From NCBI GenBank assembly GCA_001898645.1, contig MKUQ01000004.1:217240-281239 (forward strand): a DNA stretch of 64,000 bases, read 5' to 3'. The position numbers and the translations under genes are program-made. The number at the start of each line of letters is the position of its first letter. Position 1 is the stretch's first letter. The stretch is from Burkholderiales bacterium 70-64. Its GTDB lineage: Bacteria; Pseudomonadota; Gammaproteobacteria; Burkholderiales; Burkholderiaceae_E. Below the pieces are notes generated by a model, which was not told where the DNA came from, made no database searches, and saw only the letters and a list, made by a program, of their open reading frames with translations. This document shows positions 8,894-21,308 of this stretch, piece after piece.

Positions 8894-9685
8894 ATGGCTT
8901 CGTCCGCCTCTTCGCGCACCGCTACTCCGGCATCTTCGCGCGCCGCCGGCGCGCAGCCGGTGCTGCTGCACGCGGCGGGCAGCCTGCGCGCGGCGTTCGA
9001 CGAGGCCGCGCGCGAGTTCGAGCGCCGCGAGCCGGTGCGCGTCGAGGCGGTGTACGGCCCGTCGGGCCTGCTGCGCGAGCGCATCGCGGCGGGCGAGGCG
9101 GCCCAGGTGTTCGCCTCGGCCGACATGGAGCATCCCGAGGCGCTCGCGCGCGCCGGCCGAGCGGCCGGGCCGCTGGCCTTCGCGCGCAACGCGCTGTGCG
9201 CGCTCACGCGGGTCGGGCTCGGCGTGCAGCCGGACAATCTGCTCGAGCGCATGCTCGACCCGTCGCTGCGCCTGGGCACCTCGACGCCGAAGGCCGATCC
9301 CTCGGGCGACTATGCCTGGGCGCTGTTCGCCCGCGCCGAGGCGGTGCGCGCCGGGGCGCGGGCCGCGCTCGAGTCGAAGGCGCTGCAGCTCACCGGCGGG
9401 CCGCATTCGCCGCCGCCGCCGCGCGACCGCAGCGTCTACGGCGATCTCCTCGCCAATGGGCAGGCCGACATCTTCCTCACCTACTGCACCAATGCGCGGG
9501 CCGCGCAGCGCGAGTTCCCCGGCCTGGCGACGGTGGCGATCCCGCCCGAGCTGTCGGTCGGCGCGCGCTACGGGCTCACGGTGATGCACGGTGCGCCCGA
9601 GCCGGCGTGGCGTTTCGCGTGGTTTATCCTGTCCGACGATGGACAGGCGATCCTCGTTCGACACGGATTCGGTACGGCACGCTGA
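8894..9685 (+). CDS. Second ModA-like substrate-binding protein, no visible signal peptide
   Basis: A protein of 263 residues from the ATG at 8894. From residue 22 it reads as a ModA/type 2 binding protein: PVLLHAAGSLRAAFDEAAREF, YGPSGLLRERIAAGEAAQVFASAD, and a late DIFLTYCTNARAAQREFPGL. The first 20 residues are Ser/Ala/Thr rich with no hydrophobic core, and the in-frame codons further upstream give none either, so export is unclear. It overlaps the following gene and lies between modC and a FecCD-type importer. It may serve either permease or act in the cytoplasm. Assignment to molybdate or tungstate rests on family and context. Confidence 0.8.
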   Translation: MASSASSRTATPASSRAAGAQPVLLHAAGSLRAAFDEAAREFERREPVRVEAVYGPSGLLRERIAAGEAAQVFASADMEHPEALARAGRAAGPLAFARNALCALTRVGLGVQPDNLLERMLDPSLRLGTSTPKADPSGDYAWALFARAEAVRAGARAALESKALQLTGGPHSPPPPRDRSVYGDLLANGQADIFLTYCTNARAAQREFPGLATVAIPPELSVGARYGLTVMHGAPEPAWRFAWFILSDDGQAILVRHGFGTAR

Positions 9686-10784
9686 GCTCGCCGGGCCGCC
9701 CGGCCCCGGTCCGCGCGGCGTTCCCGCCGGAGCGGCCGGCGCGCCGCGCGCACCCGGCCGGCGCCGCTTCGTCGCGGCGGGGCTGGCCGCTGCCGCCGCA
9801 TCGGCAGCAGGCGCGGTCCGCGCGCAGATCGCGACCACCGACGACGCCGGCCGGCGCGTGACGGCCGCGCGCACGCCGCGCCGCGTCTTTCCGGCCGGCG
9901 CGCCGGCCTCGGTGTTCCTCTACTGCATGGCGCCGGACCGGCTGCTCGGCTGGCCGCGCGCCGTGCGGCCCGAGGAGGCGGCGTTCCTGCTGCCGCAGGT
10001 CGCCGCGCTGCCCGAAGTGGGGCGGCTCACCGGGCGCGGCTCCACGGCGAAGCTGGAAGCGGTGCTGGCGCTGCAGGCCGACCTGATCGTCGACGTGGGC
10101 TCCATCGCTCCGACCTACGCCTCGCTGGCCGAGCAGGTGCAGCGCCAGACCGGCATCCCCTACCTGCTCCTGGACGGCGCCTTCGAGCACACCGAGGCCA
10201 CCTTGCGCCGGCTCGGGCAGGTGCTCGGGCTGACCGCGCGCGCCGAGAGCCTGGCGCGCGGCACGCGTGCCAGGCTCGATGCCGCGGCCGAGCTGCGCGC
10301 CGGCCTGGCCGAGGGCGACCGGCCGCGCGTGCTGTTCGCGCGCGGCCCTACCGGCCTGGCCACGGCGGCCGCCGGCGGCCTGAATGCGGAAGTGCTCGAG
10401 CAGGTCGGCGCGATCAACGTGGCCCGGCTCGAGGCGCCCAACCTGAGCCAGATTTCCTTCGAGCAGGTGCTGGCCTGGAACCCCGACTGGATCCTCGCCA
10501 GCGATCCGGCGTTCTTCGCCGGCATCCGTCGGCGCGCGGTCTGGTCGGCGCTGCCGGCGGTGCGTGCCCGCCGCGTCCTGCTCGCGCCCAGCCTGCCCTT
10601 CGGCTGGTTCGACACGCCGCCGGCCCTCAATCGCCTGGTCGGCATCGAGTGGCTGTCGGCGATGCTGTACCCGAAGCGCGTGCGCGGCCCGCTCGAGGAG
10701 CGGCTAGCGGATACCTTCGAGTGGCTGTACTGGCGGCGGCCCTCGATCGCGCAGATGCGCGCCCTGCTCGCGGCCGGCCGGTGA
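9639..10784 (+). CDS. FecB/BtuF/MolA-type ABC substrate-binding protein
   Basis: A protein of 381 residues from the ATG at 9639, which overlaps the previous gene by about 47 bases. The first 60 residues hold a long charged stretch and a GRRRFVAAGLAAAAASAAGA segment like a twin-arginine signal ending near AVRA. The mature part is a class III (helix-linked) binding protein of the siderophore/B12/MolA group: ATTDDAGRRVTAARTPRRVF at the start and a long central helix. Next to FecCD permease and ATPase genes and behind modABDC, a MolA-like molybdate or tungstate role is likely. Iron-chelate or cobamide uptake is the alternative. Confidence 0.8.
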   Translation: MDRRSSFDTDSVRHAELAGPPGPGPRGVPAGAAGAPRAPGRRRFVAAGLAAAAASAAGAVRAQIATTDDAGRRVTAARTPRRVFPAGAPASVFLYCMAPDRLLGWPRAVRPEEAAFLLPQVAALPEVGRLTGRGSTAKLEAVLALQADLIVDVGSIAPTYASLAEQVQRQTGIPYLLLDGAFEHTEATLRRLGQVLGLTARAESLARGTRARLDAAAELRAGLAEGDRPRVLFARGPTGLATAAAGGLNAEVLEQVGAINVARLEAPNLSQISFEQVLAWNPDWILASDPAFFAGIRRRAVWSALPAVRARRVLLAPSLPFGWFDTPPALNRLVGIEWLSAMLYPKRVRGPLEERLADTFEWLYWRRPSIAQMRALLAAGR

Positions 10785-11821
10785 CCGAGGCGCTCGTGCG
10801 CGCATCGCGCGGCCGGCGCCTGCCCTGGCCGCTGCTGGCTGCCGCGCTGGCGCTGGCGCTCGTCGCGGCGCTGCTCTACGCGCTCGGCAGCGGCCGCTTC
10901 CACCTGCCGCTGGCCGACGTGGTGCGCCTGCTGGTGGGCCGCGGCGAGCTGTCCGATCCGGCCCAGACGTCGATGGCGCACACCGTGCTGTGGCAGATCC
11001 GCGGTCCGCGCGTGCTGGCGTCCGCGCTCGTGGGCGCGGCGCTGGCGGCCTCGGGTGCGGCCCTCCAGGCGGTATTCCGCAACCCGCTCGCCGCGCCCGA
11101 CCTGCTCGGCGTATCGGCCGGCGCGGCGCTCGGGGCAGTGCTCGGCATCTTCCTTGGCTGGAGCGTGTTCGCCATCCAGGGGGCGGCCTTCGTCGGCGGC
11201 CTGGGCGCGGTGGCGCTGGTCTACTCGGTGGGCACGGTGCTGCCCCTGCGCGACCGCACCCTCAGCCTGGTGCTCGCCGGCATCGCCATCGGCAGCATGC
11301 TCGGGGCGCTGATCGCGCTCGTCAAGACGCTGGCCGACCCCTACACGCAACTGCCGGCGATCACCTTCTGGCTGCTCGGCAGCTTCGCCTCGATCACCGT
11401 CACCGACCTGGTGCTGCTCACCGGGTTCTCGCTGGCGGGGCTGGTCCCGCTGGTGCTGGTGCGCTGGCGCGCCGACGCGCTCGCACTGTCCGACGACGAG
11501 GTCCATGCGCTGGGCGTGCGCCTGCCGGTGCTGCGTCTGGCCCTGGTGTGCGGCGCCACGCTGGCCACCACCGCCACCGTGGCGGCCGCCGGCATCATCG
11601 GCTGGATCGGGCTGGTGGTGCCGCACGCCGCGCGCCTGCTGGCGGGCGCCTCGTTCGCGCGCGTGCTGCCGATCTCGATGCTGCTCGGCGCCCTGCTGAT
11701 GCTGCTCATCGATACGCTGGGGCGCAGCATCGCTCAGGCCGAGGTGCCGCCCGGCGTGCTCACCGCGCTGGTCGGCGCGCCGGTGCTGTTCGCCCTGATG
11801 CTCAGGCGCGGCGATGCCTGA
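10781..11821 (+). CDS. FecCD-family ABC transporter permease (MolB-like)
   Basis: A protein of 346 residues from a GTG that overlaps the previous stop by 4 bases. It has about ten membrane segments and the FecCD landmarks: RGPRVLASALVGAALAASGAALQAVFRNPLAAPDLLGVSAGA, and GIIGWIGLVVPHAARLL near the end. It forms the channel of a type II importer. H. influenzae MolB belongs to this fold, and the operon context supports oxyanion transport here. Confidence 0.9.
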   Translation: MTEALVRASRGRRLPWPLLAAALALALVAALLYALGSGRFHLPLADVVRLLVGRGELSDPAQTSMAHTVLWQIRGPRVLASALVGAALAASGAALQAVFRNPLAAPDLLGVSAGAALGAVLGIFLGWSVFAIQGAAFVGGLGAVALVYSVGTVLPLRDRTLSLVLAGIAIGSMLGALIALVKTLADPYTQLPAITFWLLGSFASITVTDLVLLTGFSLAGLVPLVLVRWRADALALSDDEVHALGVRLPVLRLALVCGATLATTATVAAAGIIGWIGLVVPHAARLLAGASFARVLPISMLLGALLMLLIDTLGRSIAQAEVPPGVLTALVGAPVLFALMLRRGDA

Positions 11822-12644
11822 GCTGCTGAGCGTGCGCGCGCTCGGCTTCGGCTACGGCGGGCGCGCCCTCACCGAGCCGATCGACCTGGCCTTGCATGCC
11901 GGCGAGATCGTGGTGGTCCTCGGGCCCAACGGCTCGGGCAAGAGCACGCTGTTTCGCACGCTGCTCGGCGTGCTGCCCCCCGTGGCCGGCACCGTGCACT
12001 GGGGCGGCAGCGCGCTGGTCGCGCTCACGCCGCGCGAGCTGGCCGCGCGGGTGGCGTGGGTGCCCCAGCAGCCGGGGACGGCCTTCGATTTCGACGTCGA
12101 GCAGTACGTCATGCTCGGGCGCCTGGGGCGGCTCGCCATCGGCGCGGCGCCCGGCCGGGCCGATCGCGAAGCGGTCGCCCGCGCCATCGCGCGCCTCGGC
12201 CTGCAGCGCTTCCGCACGCGCCCGCTGTCGCGCATGTCGGGCGGCGAGCGCCAGCTGGCGGCCATCGCCCGCGCGCTCGCCCAGGAGGCCACGAGCGTGC
12301 TGCTGGACGAACCGACCGCCAGCCTGGATTTCGGCAACCAGGGCAGGGTGCTCGATACGCTGCACGACCTGGCCGGCGACGGGCTCGGCATCGTCTACGC
12401 GACGCACGATCCCAACCATGCGCTGCGCGCCGGCAACGACGCGCTGGTCTACCTGCCCGGCGGCGCCACCGCCTTCGGGCCGGTCGCGCAGCTGGTCGAG
12501 CCGACCCTGCTGTCGCACGCCTACGGCGTGCCCATCGAGGCCGCCCGCACTGCGGACGGCCGGCAGGTGCTGGCGCTCGCGGCGCGACCGGTGCCGGGCG
12601 CGGGCGCGCTTGGCGGCCCCGGTGCAGGGGCGGCCGTGGTGTGA
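11814..12644 (+). CDS. FecE/BtuD/MolC-like ABC transporter ATP-binding protein
   Basis: A protein of 276 residues that overlaps the permease by 8 bases. It has Walker A GPNGSGKST, a Q-loop VPQQPG, the MSGGERQLAAIARAL signature, Walker B VLLDEPTASLD and a TH-DPNHAL switch. It is the ATPase of the FecCD-type importer and the last gene of the eight-gene uptake operon. It ends convergent with the XdhC-like gene 27 bases away; no clear terminator is seen in that gap. Confidence 0.92.
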   Translation: MPELLSVRALGFGYGGRALTEPIDLALHAGEIVVVLGPNGSGKSTLFRTLLGVLPPVAGTVHWGGSALVALTPRELAARVAWVPQQPGTAFDFDVEQYVMLGRLGRLAIGAAPGRADREAVARAIARLGLQRFRTRPLSRMSGGERQLAAIARALAQEATSVLLDEPTASLDFGNQGRVLDTLHDLAGDGLGIVYATHDPNHALRAGNDALVYLPGGATAFGPVAQLVEPTLLSHAYGVPIEAARTADGRQVLALAARPVPGAGALGGPGAGAAVV

Positions 12645-12671
12645 ACGGGTTGGGGAGCGGCGCCGCCCGCG

Positions 12672-13661
<990 letters not shown>

Positions 13662-13714
13662 GACTCACTCCTCGTCATCGGTGTTCGGGCCAGCGCGGCC
13701 GCCCGTCCGCCCTC

Positions 13715-13776
13715 GAACGTGTGAAGGAACCGTAGCGAGCAGCCCGAGGTCGCGCAGTCGGTTCATTCATACGTTC
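13715..13776. repeat. 17-bp inverted repeat element, copy 1
   Basis: GAACGTGTGAAGGAACC at 13715-13731 faces an inverted copy with two mismatches at 13760-13776, separated by 28 bases. The same 17-mer recurs at 42687-42703 and 52349-52365. The right arm overlaps the stop codon of coxG. It may act as an RNA hairpin or terminator, or be a small interspersed palindromic repeat of this genome. Confidence 0.7.
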
Positions 13777-14362
13777 ACCGCGAGACGAACAGCCAGGCAA
13801 GCACCAGCACCACGACCGCGATCACGATCCACACCAGCAGGCGGCTTCCCATGCCCGCCGGCGCGGGTGCAGCGGCAGCCGGCGCCGCGGTGCCTTCCGC
13901 ACCTGCCGCCTCGCCCGCGGCCGGCGGCGCCAGCCGCGCCTCGAAGGCGGTGAAGAAATCCTCGGCGATCTTCGCCGCGGCGCCGTCGATCAGGCGCGAC
14001 CCCACTTGCGCGAGCTTGCCGCCCACCTGTGCCTTTGCAGTGTAGCCCAGCAGGGTTGCCCCGGCTTGCGGTGTGAGTTTGACGTCGGCCGAGCCCTTGC
14101 CGAAGCCGGCCACGCCGCCCTGTCCGTCGAAGGCGATGGTGTAGGAGGACGGGGGCACCACGTTCTCCAGCTTGAGCCGGCCCTTGAAGCGCGCGTTCAC
14201 CGGGCCGATGCGCACGGCCATGACGGCCTGGAATTCGTCGTCGCCCACCCGTTCGAGGGATTCGCACCCGGCGATACAGGCCTTGAGCGTCTCGGGGTCG
14301 TTGAGCGCGGCCCAGGTCGCTTCCGGGGTGGCGGCAATCAGGCGTTCGTCTTGCAGGTTCAT
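13775..14362 (-). CDS. coxG: CoxG-like SRPBCC-domain protein with C-terminal membrane anchor
   Basis: A protein of 195 residues from the ATG at 14362, which has AGGAG upstream; longer readings into the coxE end are not supported. Residues 1-150 are the SRPBCC fold of CO dehydrogenase subunit G, with TWAALNDPETLKACIAGCES at the start and KLAQVGSRLIDGAAAKIAEDFF at the end. An Ala/Pro linker leads to one membrane helix near the C-terminus. In Oligotropha, CoxG helps anchor the enzyme to the membrane. Its ATG overlaps the coxE stop. Confidence 0.92.
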   Translation of the reverse strand: MNLQDERLIAATPEATWAALNDPETLKACIAGCESLERVGDDEFQAVMAVRIGPVNARFKGRLKLENVVPPSSYTIAFDGQGGVAGFGKGSADVKLTPQAGATLLGYTAKAQVGGKLAQVGSRLIDGAAAKIAEDFFTAFEARLAPPAAGEAAGAEGTAAPAAAAPAPAGMGSRLLVWIVIAVVVLVLAWLFVSR

Positions 14363-15609
14363 GTCGGGAGCTCCTGGAAATGGGGGGCGGCAGCGTGCTG
14401 TGCGCGCGGCGCGCGGCTGCGCAGCGGGTGGACGAATTGGGGGCGAGCGGGCGGCGTGCGCAGCGCGCGGGCGAGGTCGGCGAGGCTGGCCAGGTTGTGC
14501 ATCGGCAGCATGCGGTCGACGTGCGGCAGCAGTGCGCGCACGCCCGCCGCGCGCGGCGAGAAGCCGGCATAGCGCAGCAGCGGATTGAGCCACACCAGCT
14601 CGTGCGAGAAGCGCGCCAGCCGCGCCGCCTCCTCGCCGAGCGAGCCGTGCTCGTCGCGATCGAGCCCGTCGGTGACCAGCAGCAGAGCGGCGTTGCCGGT
14701 GAGCAGCCGGCGCGCCCAGCGGCGATTGAACTCGGCCAGGTTCGAGGCGATGCGGGTGCCGCCGCGCCAGTCATGCACCAGGGCCTCGGCCCGCGCGATC
14801 GCCACGTCGGGGTCGCGGTTGCGCAGGCAGCGGGTGATGTCGGTGAGCCGGGTGCCGAACACCAGGGTGTGCACGCGGTGATGGTGCTGGGTGAGCCCGT
14901 AGGCGTAGTGCAGGAAGGCGCGGGCATAGCGGTCCATCGAGCCCGAGATGTCGATCAGGATCACCAGCGGCGGCGTGCGCAGCGTGGGCGCCGAGCGCGC
15001 CAGCTCGATGGTGTCGGGCGCGCGCGCGAGCCGGCGCAGCGCGCGCCGCACGTCGATGCGCCCGCGCGGCGAAGGCGAGCGCCGCCGCGTGCGCAGCGGT
15101 CGCACCGGCAGCGGAGCCGTCTCCGCGAGGTGGCGGGCGAGGGCGAATTCGGCGGCCGACATGCTTTCGAAGTCGGCGCGCTGCAGCCGCTCGCGATCCG
15201 AGAAGCTCATCACAGTGTCGATCCGGCGCTCGTCCTCCTCGCCTGGCGGCGGGGGCCGCGGCGGGGTCTCGGCCGGCGGCGAGAGGGCGTCCTCGACGCG
15301 ACGCGGGCGCTGCGGCGGCTTGACCGCGCCGGGGCGTCCGGAGACGCGCGGCAGCAGCAGGTACAGCAGCCGCTCGAGCAGCTTCGGGTCGCGCCAGAAG
15401 GCGGCGAATGCCGCATCGAACACCGGCTGCTGCTCGTGGCGGCTGAGCAGGATCGCCGAGAGCGCGGCATGCACGTCCTCGCGGCGCTCGAGCCCCACCC
15501 GCTCGACCGCCGCGATCGCCGCGAGGATGCGGTCGGTGCCCACCGGCAGGCCGGCGGCGCGCAGCACGCGCGCGAAGTGCGCGATGTTGTCGGCGACTCG
15601 CCCGCTCAC
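14359..15609 (-). CDS. coxE: CoxE-like von Willebrand factor A domain protein
   Basis: A protein of 416 residues from a GTG that overlaps the moxR/coxD stop by 4 bases. An N-terminal helical part (VLRAAGLPVGTDRILAAIAAVE) precedes a basic linker and a VWA domain with the metal-ion-dependent adhesion site DISGS, WRGGTRIASNL and LLLVTDGLDRD. CoxE works with the AAA+ ATPase CoxD in assembling the Mo/Cu or Mo site of CO dehydrogenase. The order D-E-G matches that role. Confidence 0.92.
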   Translation of the reverse strand: MSGRVADNIAHFARVLRAAGLPVGTDRILAAIAAVERVGLERREDVHAALSAILLSRHEQQPVFDAAFAAFWRDPKLLERLLYLLLPRVSGRPGAVKPPQRPRRVEDALSPPAETPPRPPPPGEEDERRIDTVMSFSDRERLQRADFESMSAAEFALARHLAETAPLPVRPLRTRRRSPSPRGRIDVRRALRRLARAPDTIELARSAPTLRTPPLVILIDISGSMDRYARAFLHYAYGLTQHHHRVHTLVFGTRLTDITRCLRNRDPDVAIARAEALVHDWRGGTRIASNLAEFNRRWARRLLTGNAALLLVTDGLDRDEHGSLGEEAARLARFSHELVWLNPLLRYAGFSPRAAGVRALLPHVDRMLPMHNLASLADLARALRTPPARPQFVHPLRSRAPRAQHAAAPHFQELPT

Positions 15610-16529
15610 GTCGGCGTTCGCGGCAGGATGCCCTTGGCGCGCAGCTCGTCGAGAATCGCGGCGGCCGCGCCGTCTTCGAACCGGGCGATGTCGTCCTGGT
15701 ACTTCAGCAGCACGCCGAGCGTGTCCGACACCGAGCGCGGGTCGAGCGACATCGCGTCCAGCGCCACCAGCGCGTTGGCCCAGTCGATGGTCTCGGCCAC
15801 GCCGGGTGCCTTGAACAGGTCGAACGCGCGCGCCCGCTGCACGAAGGCCACCACCTGCGCGCCCAGCCGCTCCCCTGCCCCGGGCGCCTTGCGCCGGATG
15901 ATCTCGAGCTCGCGCTCGGCATCCGGGTAGTCGACCCAGGCGTACAGGCAGCGGCGCTTGAGCGCGTCGTGGATCTCGCGCGTGCGGTTGGAGGTGATGA
16001 TGACCACCGGCGGATGCTCGGCGCGGATCGTGCCCAGCTCCGGCACCGAGATCTGCGATTCGGCCAGCACTTCGAGCAGGAAGGCCTCGAACGGTTCGTC
16101 GGCGCGGTCGAGCTCGTCGATCAGCAGCACCGGCGGCCGGGGCTGCGTGAGGGCTTGCAGCAGCGGCCGCTCGATGAGCATCTCGCGCGAGTACAGGCCG
16201 GCGATCAGGCGTTCGCGGCTGGCTTCGTGGCCGGCCTCGGCGATGCGGATCTCGAGCATCTGGCGCGCCACGTTCCACTCGTAGGCCGCCGACGCGATGT
16301 CGAGCCCCTCGTAGCACTGCAGCCGGATGAGCGGGGTGTCGAGCGCCTGCGCCAGCACCTTGGCCAGCTCGGTCTTGCCGGTGCCCGCCTCGCCCTCGAG
16401 CAGCAGCGGCCGGCTCAGCTCGAGGGCGAGGAAGACGGCGGTGGCGAGCCGGCGCCCCGCCAGATAGTTCTGGCGGGCCAGCATCGCCAGGGTTTCGTCG
16501 ACGTTGGCGGGTCCCGGCATGGAGGTCAC
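15606..16529 (-). CDS. coxD: MoxR/CoxD-family AAA+ ATPase
   Basis: A protein of 307 residues with Walker [10 protein letters not shown], Walker [14 protein letters not shown], sensor 1 in [10 protein letters not shown] and an arginine-finger region in [15 protein letters not shown]. MoxR ATPases act as chaperones with VWA partners. CoxD is required to build the active centre of CO dehydrogenase. It lies directly after coxM and overlaps coxE. Confidence 0.94.
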   Translation of the reverse strand: MTSMPGPANVDETLAMLARQNYLAGRRLATAVFLALELSRPLLLEGEAGTGKTELAKVLAQALDTPLIRLQCYEGLDIASAAYEWNVARQMLEIRIAEAGHEASRERLIAGLYSREMLIERPLLQALTQPRPPVLLIDELDRADEPFEAFLLEVLAESQISVPELGTIRAEHPPVVIITSNRTREIHDALKRRCLYAWVDYPDAERELEIIRRKAPGAGERLGAQVVAFVQRARAFDLFKAPGVAETIDWANALVALDAMSLDPRSVSDTLGVLLKYQDDIARFEDGAAAAILDELRAKGILPRTPT

Positions 16530-16534
16530 GTGGT

Positions 16535-17329
16535 TCAGCGCGCGAGCGCCTTCTCGACAGCGCGCCTCGCCATCACCGTGACCATCGCGGCGCGGTACTC
16601 GGCCGAACCGTGCAGGTCGCTGTTGTAGCCGGCCGGATCGAGGCGGATGCCGCTGACCGCCTCAGGGCGGAAGTCGCGCGCCAGTGCCTGCTCGATCTGC
16701 GGCACGCGGAACGCGTGGGTGCGCGCTCCGGTGACCGCCACGCGCACGCCGCCCGTGCCCTGGCTCACCATCACGCCCACCAGCGCGAAGCGCGAGGCAG
16801 GCTGCTTGTACTTGACGTAGGCCGCGTGCTGCGGCACCGGGAAGCTGACCGAGACGATCAGCTCGCCCGGCTCGAGCGCCGTGGTGAAGAGGTCCTTGAA
16901 GAAATCGTCGGCGGCGATCGTCCTGCGGTCGGTCTGGACGGTGGCGCCCAGGCCGAGCACCCCGGCCGGGTAGTCGGCCGCCGGGTCGGCGTTGGCGATC
17001 GAGCCGCCCAGCGTGCCCATGTTGCGCACCATCGGGTCGCCGATGCCCTCGGCCAGCTCGGCGAGCGCCGGGATGGCCGAGCGCACGTCGGCCGAGCGCG
17101 CCACCTCGGAGTGGCGCGTCATCGCGCCGATCTTCACCGAGGAGCCGTCGCGCACGATGCCGCGCAGCCCCTCGATGCCCGAGAGGTCGACCAGCGTGCT
17201 GGCCGAGGCCAGCCGCAGCTTCATCGACTGCACCAGGCTCTGGCCGCCGGCGAGATAGCGCGCTTCGCCGCCCGCGGCTCCGACCGCCTGCGCGACGCTG
17301 TCCGGATGCTGATATTCGAATGCATACAT
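16535..17329 (-). CDS. coxM: CO dehydrogenase-type medium (FAD) subunit CoxM
   Basis: A protein of 264 residues of the FAD-binding xanthine oxidase medium subunit family. Flavin loops are visible at [14 protein letters not shown] and [18 protein letters not shown]. It relays electrons from the Fe-S subunit to the acceptor. It sits between coxL and coxD with 15- and 5-base gaps, so one transcript is likely. Confidence 0.95.
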   Translation of the reverse strand: MYAFEYQHPDSVAQAVGAAGGEARYLAGGQSLVQSMKLRLASASTLVDLSGIEGLRGIVRDGSSVKIGAMTRHSEVARSADVRSAIPALAELAEGIGDPMVRNMGTLGGSIANADPAADYPAGVLGLGATVQTDRRTIAADDFFKDLFTTALEPGELIVSVSFPVPQHAAYVKYKQPASRFALVGVMVSQGTGGVRVAVTGARTHAFRVPQIEQALARDFRPEAVSGIRLDPAGYNSDLHGSAEYRAAMVTVMARRAVEKALAR

Positions 17330-17344
17330 GTCGGGGCTCCTCGT

Positions 17345-19702
<2,358 letters not shown>

Positions 19703-19721
19703 GGCGGTGTCTCCGGTGACT

Positions 19722-20183
19722 TCAGCCGCGGGCGGCGGCTTGCTCGATCGCGCGCACGATGTTGTGGTAGCCGGTACAGCGGCAGATGTTGCCTTCCAGC
19801 GCCTCGCGGATCTGCGCCTCGCTGGGCTTGGGGTTGTCCTGCAGCAGCTGGATGGCCGACATCACCATGCCGGGGGTGCAGAAGCCGCACTGCAGCGCGT
19901 GGCATTCGTGGAACGCCTGCTGCACCGGATGCATCGCGCCGTTGGCGATGCCCTCGATGGTGGTGATCGAGGCCCCCTCGGCCTGCACGGCCAGCATCGA
20001 GCAGGACTTCACCGCGCGCCCGTTCAGGTGGATCGTGCACGCGCCGCACTGCGCGGTGTCACAGCCCACGTGCGTGCCCGTCAACTGCAGGTGCTCGCGG
20101 ATGAACTGCACCAGCAGCGTCCGGGGGTCGACGCTGGCCGAAACCTGCTTGCCGTTCACCGTCATCGTCACGGTCTGGTTCAT
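19722..20183 (-). CDS. coxS: CO dehydrogenase-type small [2Fe-2S] subunit CoxS
   Basis: A protein of 153 residues from the ATG at 20183 with GAGGAGG upstream. It holds both clusters of the family: a plant-ferredoxin motif ([16 protein letters not shown] with a later Cys) and the helical-domain motif (QCGFCTPGM and NICRCTGY). It is the first gene of the leftward S-L-M-D-E-G cluster, the order typical of form II loci. Confidence 0.96.
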   Translation of the reverse strand: MNQTVTMTVNGKQVSASVDPRTLLVQFIREHLQLTGTHVGCDTAQCGACTIHLNGRAVKSCSMLAVQAEGASITTIEGIANGAMHPVQQAFHECHALQCGFCTPGMVMSAIQLLQDNPKPSEAQIREALEGNICRCTGYHNIVRAIEQAAARG

Positions 20184-20339
20184 GAATCGCCTCCTCGACG
20201 CGATGTTGTGGGCCGCATTGCGCGGCGCTGTGATCGAGAATGTCATCATGCCACCATCGCGTGGCTTGAGAGGGGTTCGGTGCGGCGCTTAATGGGATTC
20301 CCGGACGGGGATGCCCGGGCGGGCGTCCGGCCGGGCTGG

Positions 20340-20356
20340 ATGTTGCATTGCAGCAT
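20340..20356. promoter_or_regulatory. 17-bp palindrome between coxS and dcd
   Basis: ATGTTGCA-T-TGCAGCAT is symmetric but for one base. It lies about 155 bases before coxS and just upstream of the dcd -10 box. It could be an operator for either gene. No known regulator is assigned. Confidence 0.4.
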
Positions 20357-20380
20357 GGCCGTCGCACCCCACGCGCGCGC

Positions 20381-20400
20381 TAGAATCCCGCGTTTCGCGG
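20381..20400 (+). promoter_or_regulatory. dcd promoter -10 and early-transcript hairpin
   Basis: TAGAAT at 20381-20386 is a good -10 box, with no clear -35. It is followed at once by CCGCG-TTT-CGCGG (20388-20400), a small hairpin at the start of the predicted transcript, 44 bases before the dcd ATG. Confidence 0.5.
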
Positions 20401-20429
20401 CGCCTCCGCGCCGCCCGCGGATTCCTCCC

Positions 20430-20993
20430 ATGACCATCAAATCCGACCGCTGGATCCGCCGCATGGCGGCGCAGGGCATGATCGAGCCGTACGAGCCGGG
20501 CCAGGTGCGCGAGGTCGGCGGCAGGCGCATCGTGTCGTACGGCACCTCGAGCTACGGCTACGACCTGCGCTGCGCCGACGAGTTCAAGATCTTCACCAAC
20601 ATCAACTCGACCATCGTCGATCCGAAGAACTTCGACGAGAAGTCGTTCGTCGACTTCCAGGGCCCGGTGTGCATCATCCCGCCCAACTCGTTCGCGCTGG
20701 CGCGCACGGTGGAGTACTTCCGCATTCCGCGCAGCGTGCTGGTCATCTGCCTGGGCAAGTCGACCTACGCCCGCTGCGGCATCATCGTCAACGTCACGCC
20801 GCTGGAGCCCGAGTGGGAAGGGCACGTGACGCTGGAGTTCTCCAACACCACGCCGCTGCCGGCCAAGATCTACGCCGGCGAGGGTTGCGCCCAGGTGCTC
20901 TTCTTCGAGTCCGACGAGGTGTGCGAGACCTCCTACCGCGACCGCGGCGGCAAGTACCAGGGCCAGCGCGGCGTCACGCTGCCCCGCACCTGA
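20430..20993 (+). CDS. dcd: dCTP deaminase
   Basis: A protein of 187 residues, the usual length. [20 protein letters not shown] at the start and [18 protein letters not shown] are diagnostic of the trimeric dCTP deaminase. The active-site region is [44 protein letters not shown], with the catalytic Glu in the LEFSNT strand. It converts dCTP to dUTP for thymidylate synthesis. It is a single gene with its own -10 box and a G+C-rich hairpin behind it. Confidence 0.97.
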   Translation: MTIKSDRWIRRMAAQGMIEPYEPGQVREVGGRRIVSYGTSSYGYDLRCADEFKIFTNINSTIVDPKNFDEKSFVDFQGPVCIIPPNSFALARTVEYFRIPRSVLVICLGKSTYARCGIIVNVTPLEPEWEGHVTLEFSNTTPLPAKIYAGEGCAQVLFFESDEVCETSYRDRGGKYQGQRGVTLPRT

Positions 20994-21039
20994 CGCCGCC
21001 GGGCCCGATGCCCCCGCACCCGGCGCCGGGAGGGCGTGC

Positions 21040-21066
21040 GGCCGCCCCGCGACACGGCGGGCGGCC
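21040..21066 (+). terminator. Hairpin downstream of dcd
   Basis: GGCCGCCC (21040-21047) pairs with GGGCGGCC (21059-21066) around an 11-base loop. There is no T-run, so if it ends dcd transcription it does so weakly or with Rho. It directly precedes the -35 of the leader-leuA promoter. Confidence 0.4.
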
Positions 21067-21071
21067 GGTGG

Positions 21072-21100
21072 TTGCGTGCACCGCACAAAGCCGCTATATT
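21072..21100 (+). promoter_or_regulatory. Promoter of the leuA leader
   Basis: TTGCGT (21072-21077) and TATATT (21095-21100) are spaced by exactly 17 bases. The ATG of the leader peptide begins 7 bases after the -10 box, close to where transcription should start, so the leader peptide may be read from a leaderless transcript. Confidence 0.6.
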
Positions 21101-21106
21101 TTTTCG

Positions 21107-21232
21107 ATGCGTTCCGTTTCGAGCCGCACCCGCGGCCTCATCCTCACGCTCTCCCAGGCGACCGCCACCCGGTCGTCCGGCGGCCTGCACCTGCTCGCGG
21201 TGCTGGGTCCGCTACTGCGCCTCGCGCGCTGA
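21107..21232 (+). CDS. Putative leucine-rich leader peptide of leuA
   Basis: A 41-codon frame lies between the promoter and leuA. Its second half, [17 protein letters not shown], has seven leucines in seventeen residues, and there are three more in LILTLS. Such density just before a leucine-biosynthesis gene is what attenuation leaders show: stalling at Leu codons when Leu-tRNA is short would change folding of the 76-base spacer to leuA. In that spacer only a small CCCGC-CACAA-GCGGG stem is seen, with no T-run, so classical terminator attenuation is not proven. Control of leuA translation is equally possible. Confidence 0.55.
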   Translation: MRSVSSRTRGLILTLSQATATRSSGGLHLLAVLGPLLRLAR

Positions 21233-21308
21233 CACCCCCCACCCCTACCCACCGTTGCAGTTCGTTGCCTCCCGCCACAAGCGGGCCGGGCGCTACAGGA
21301 GTATTCCA

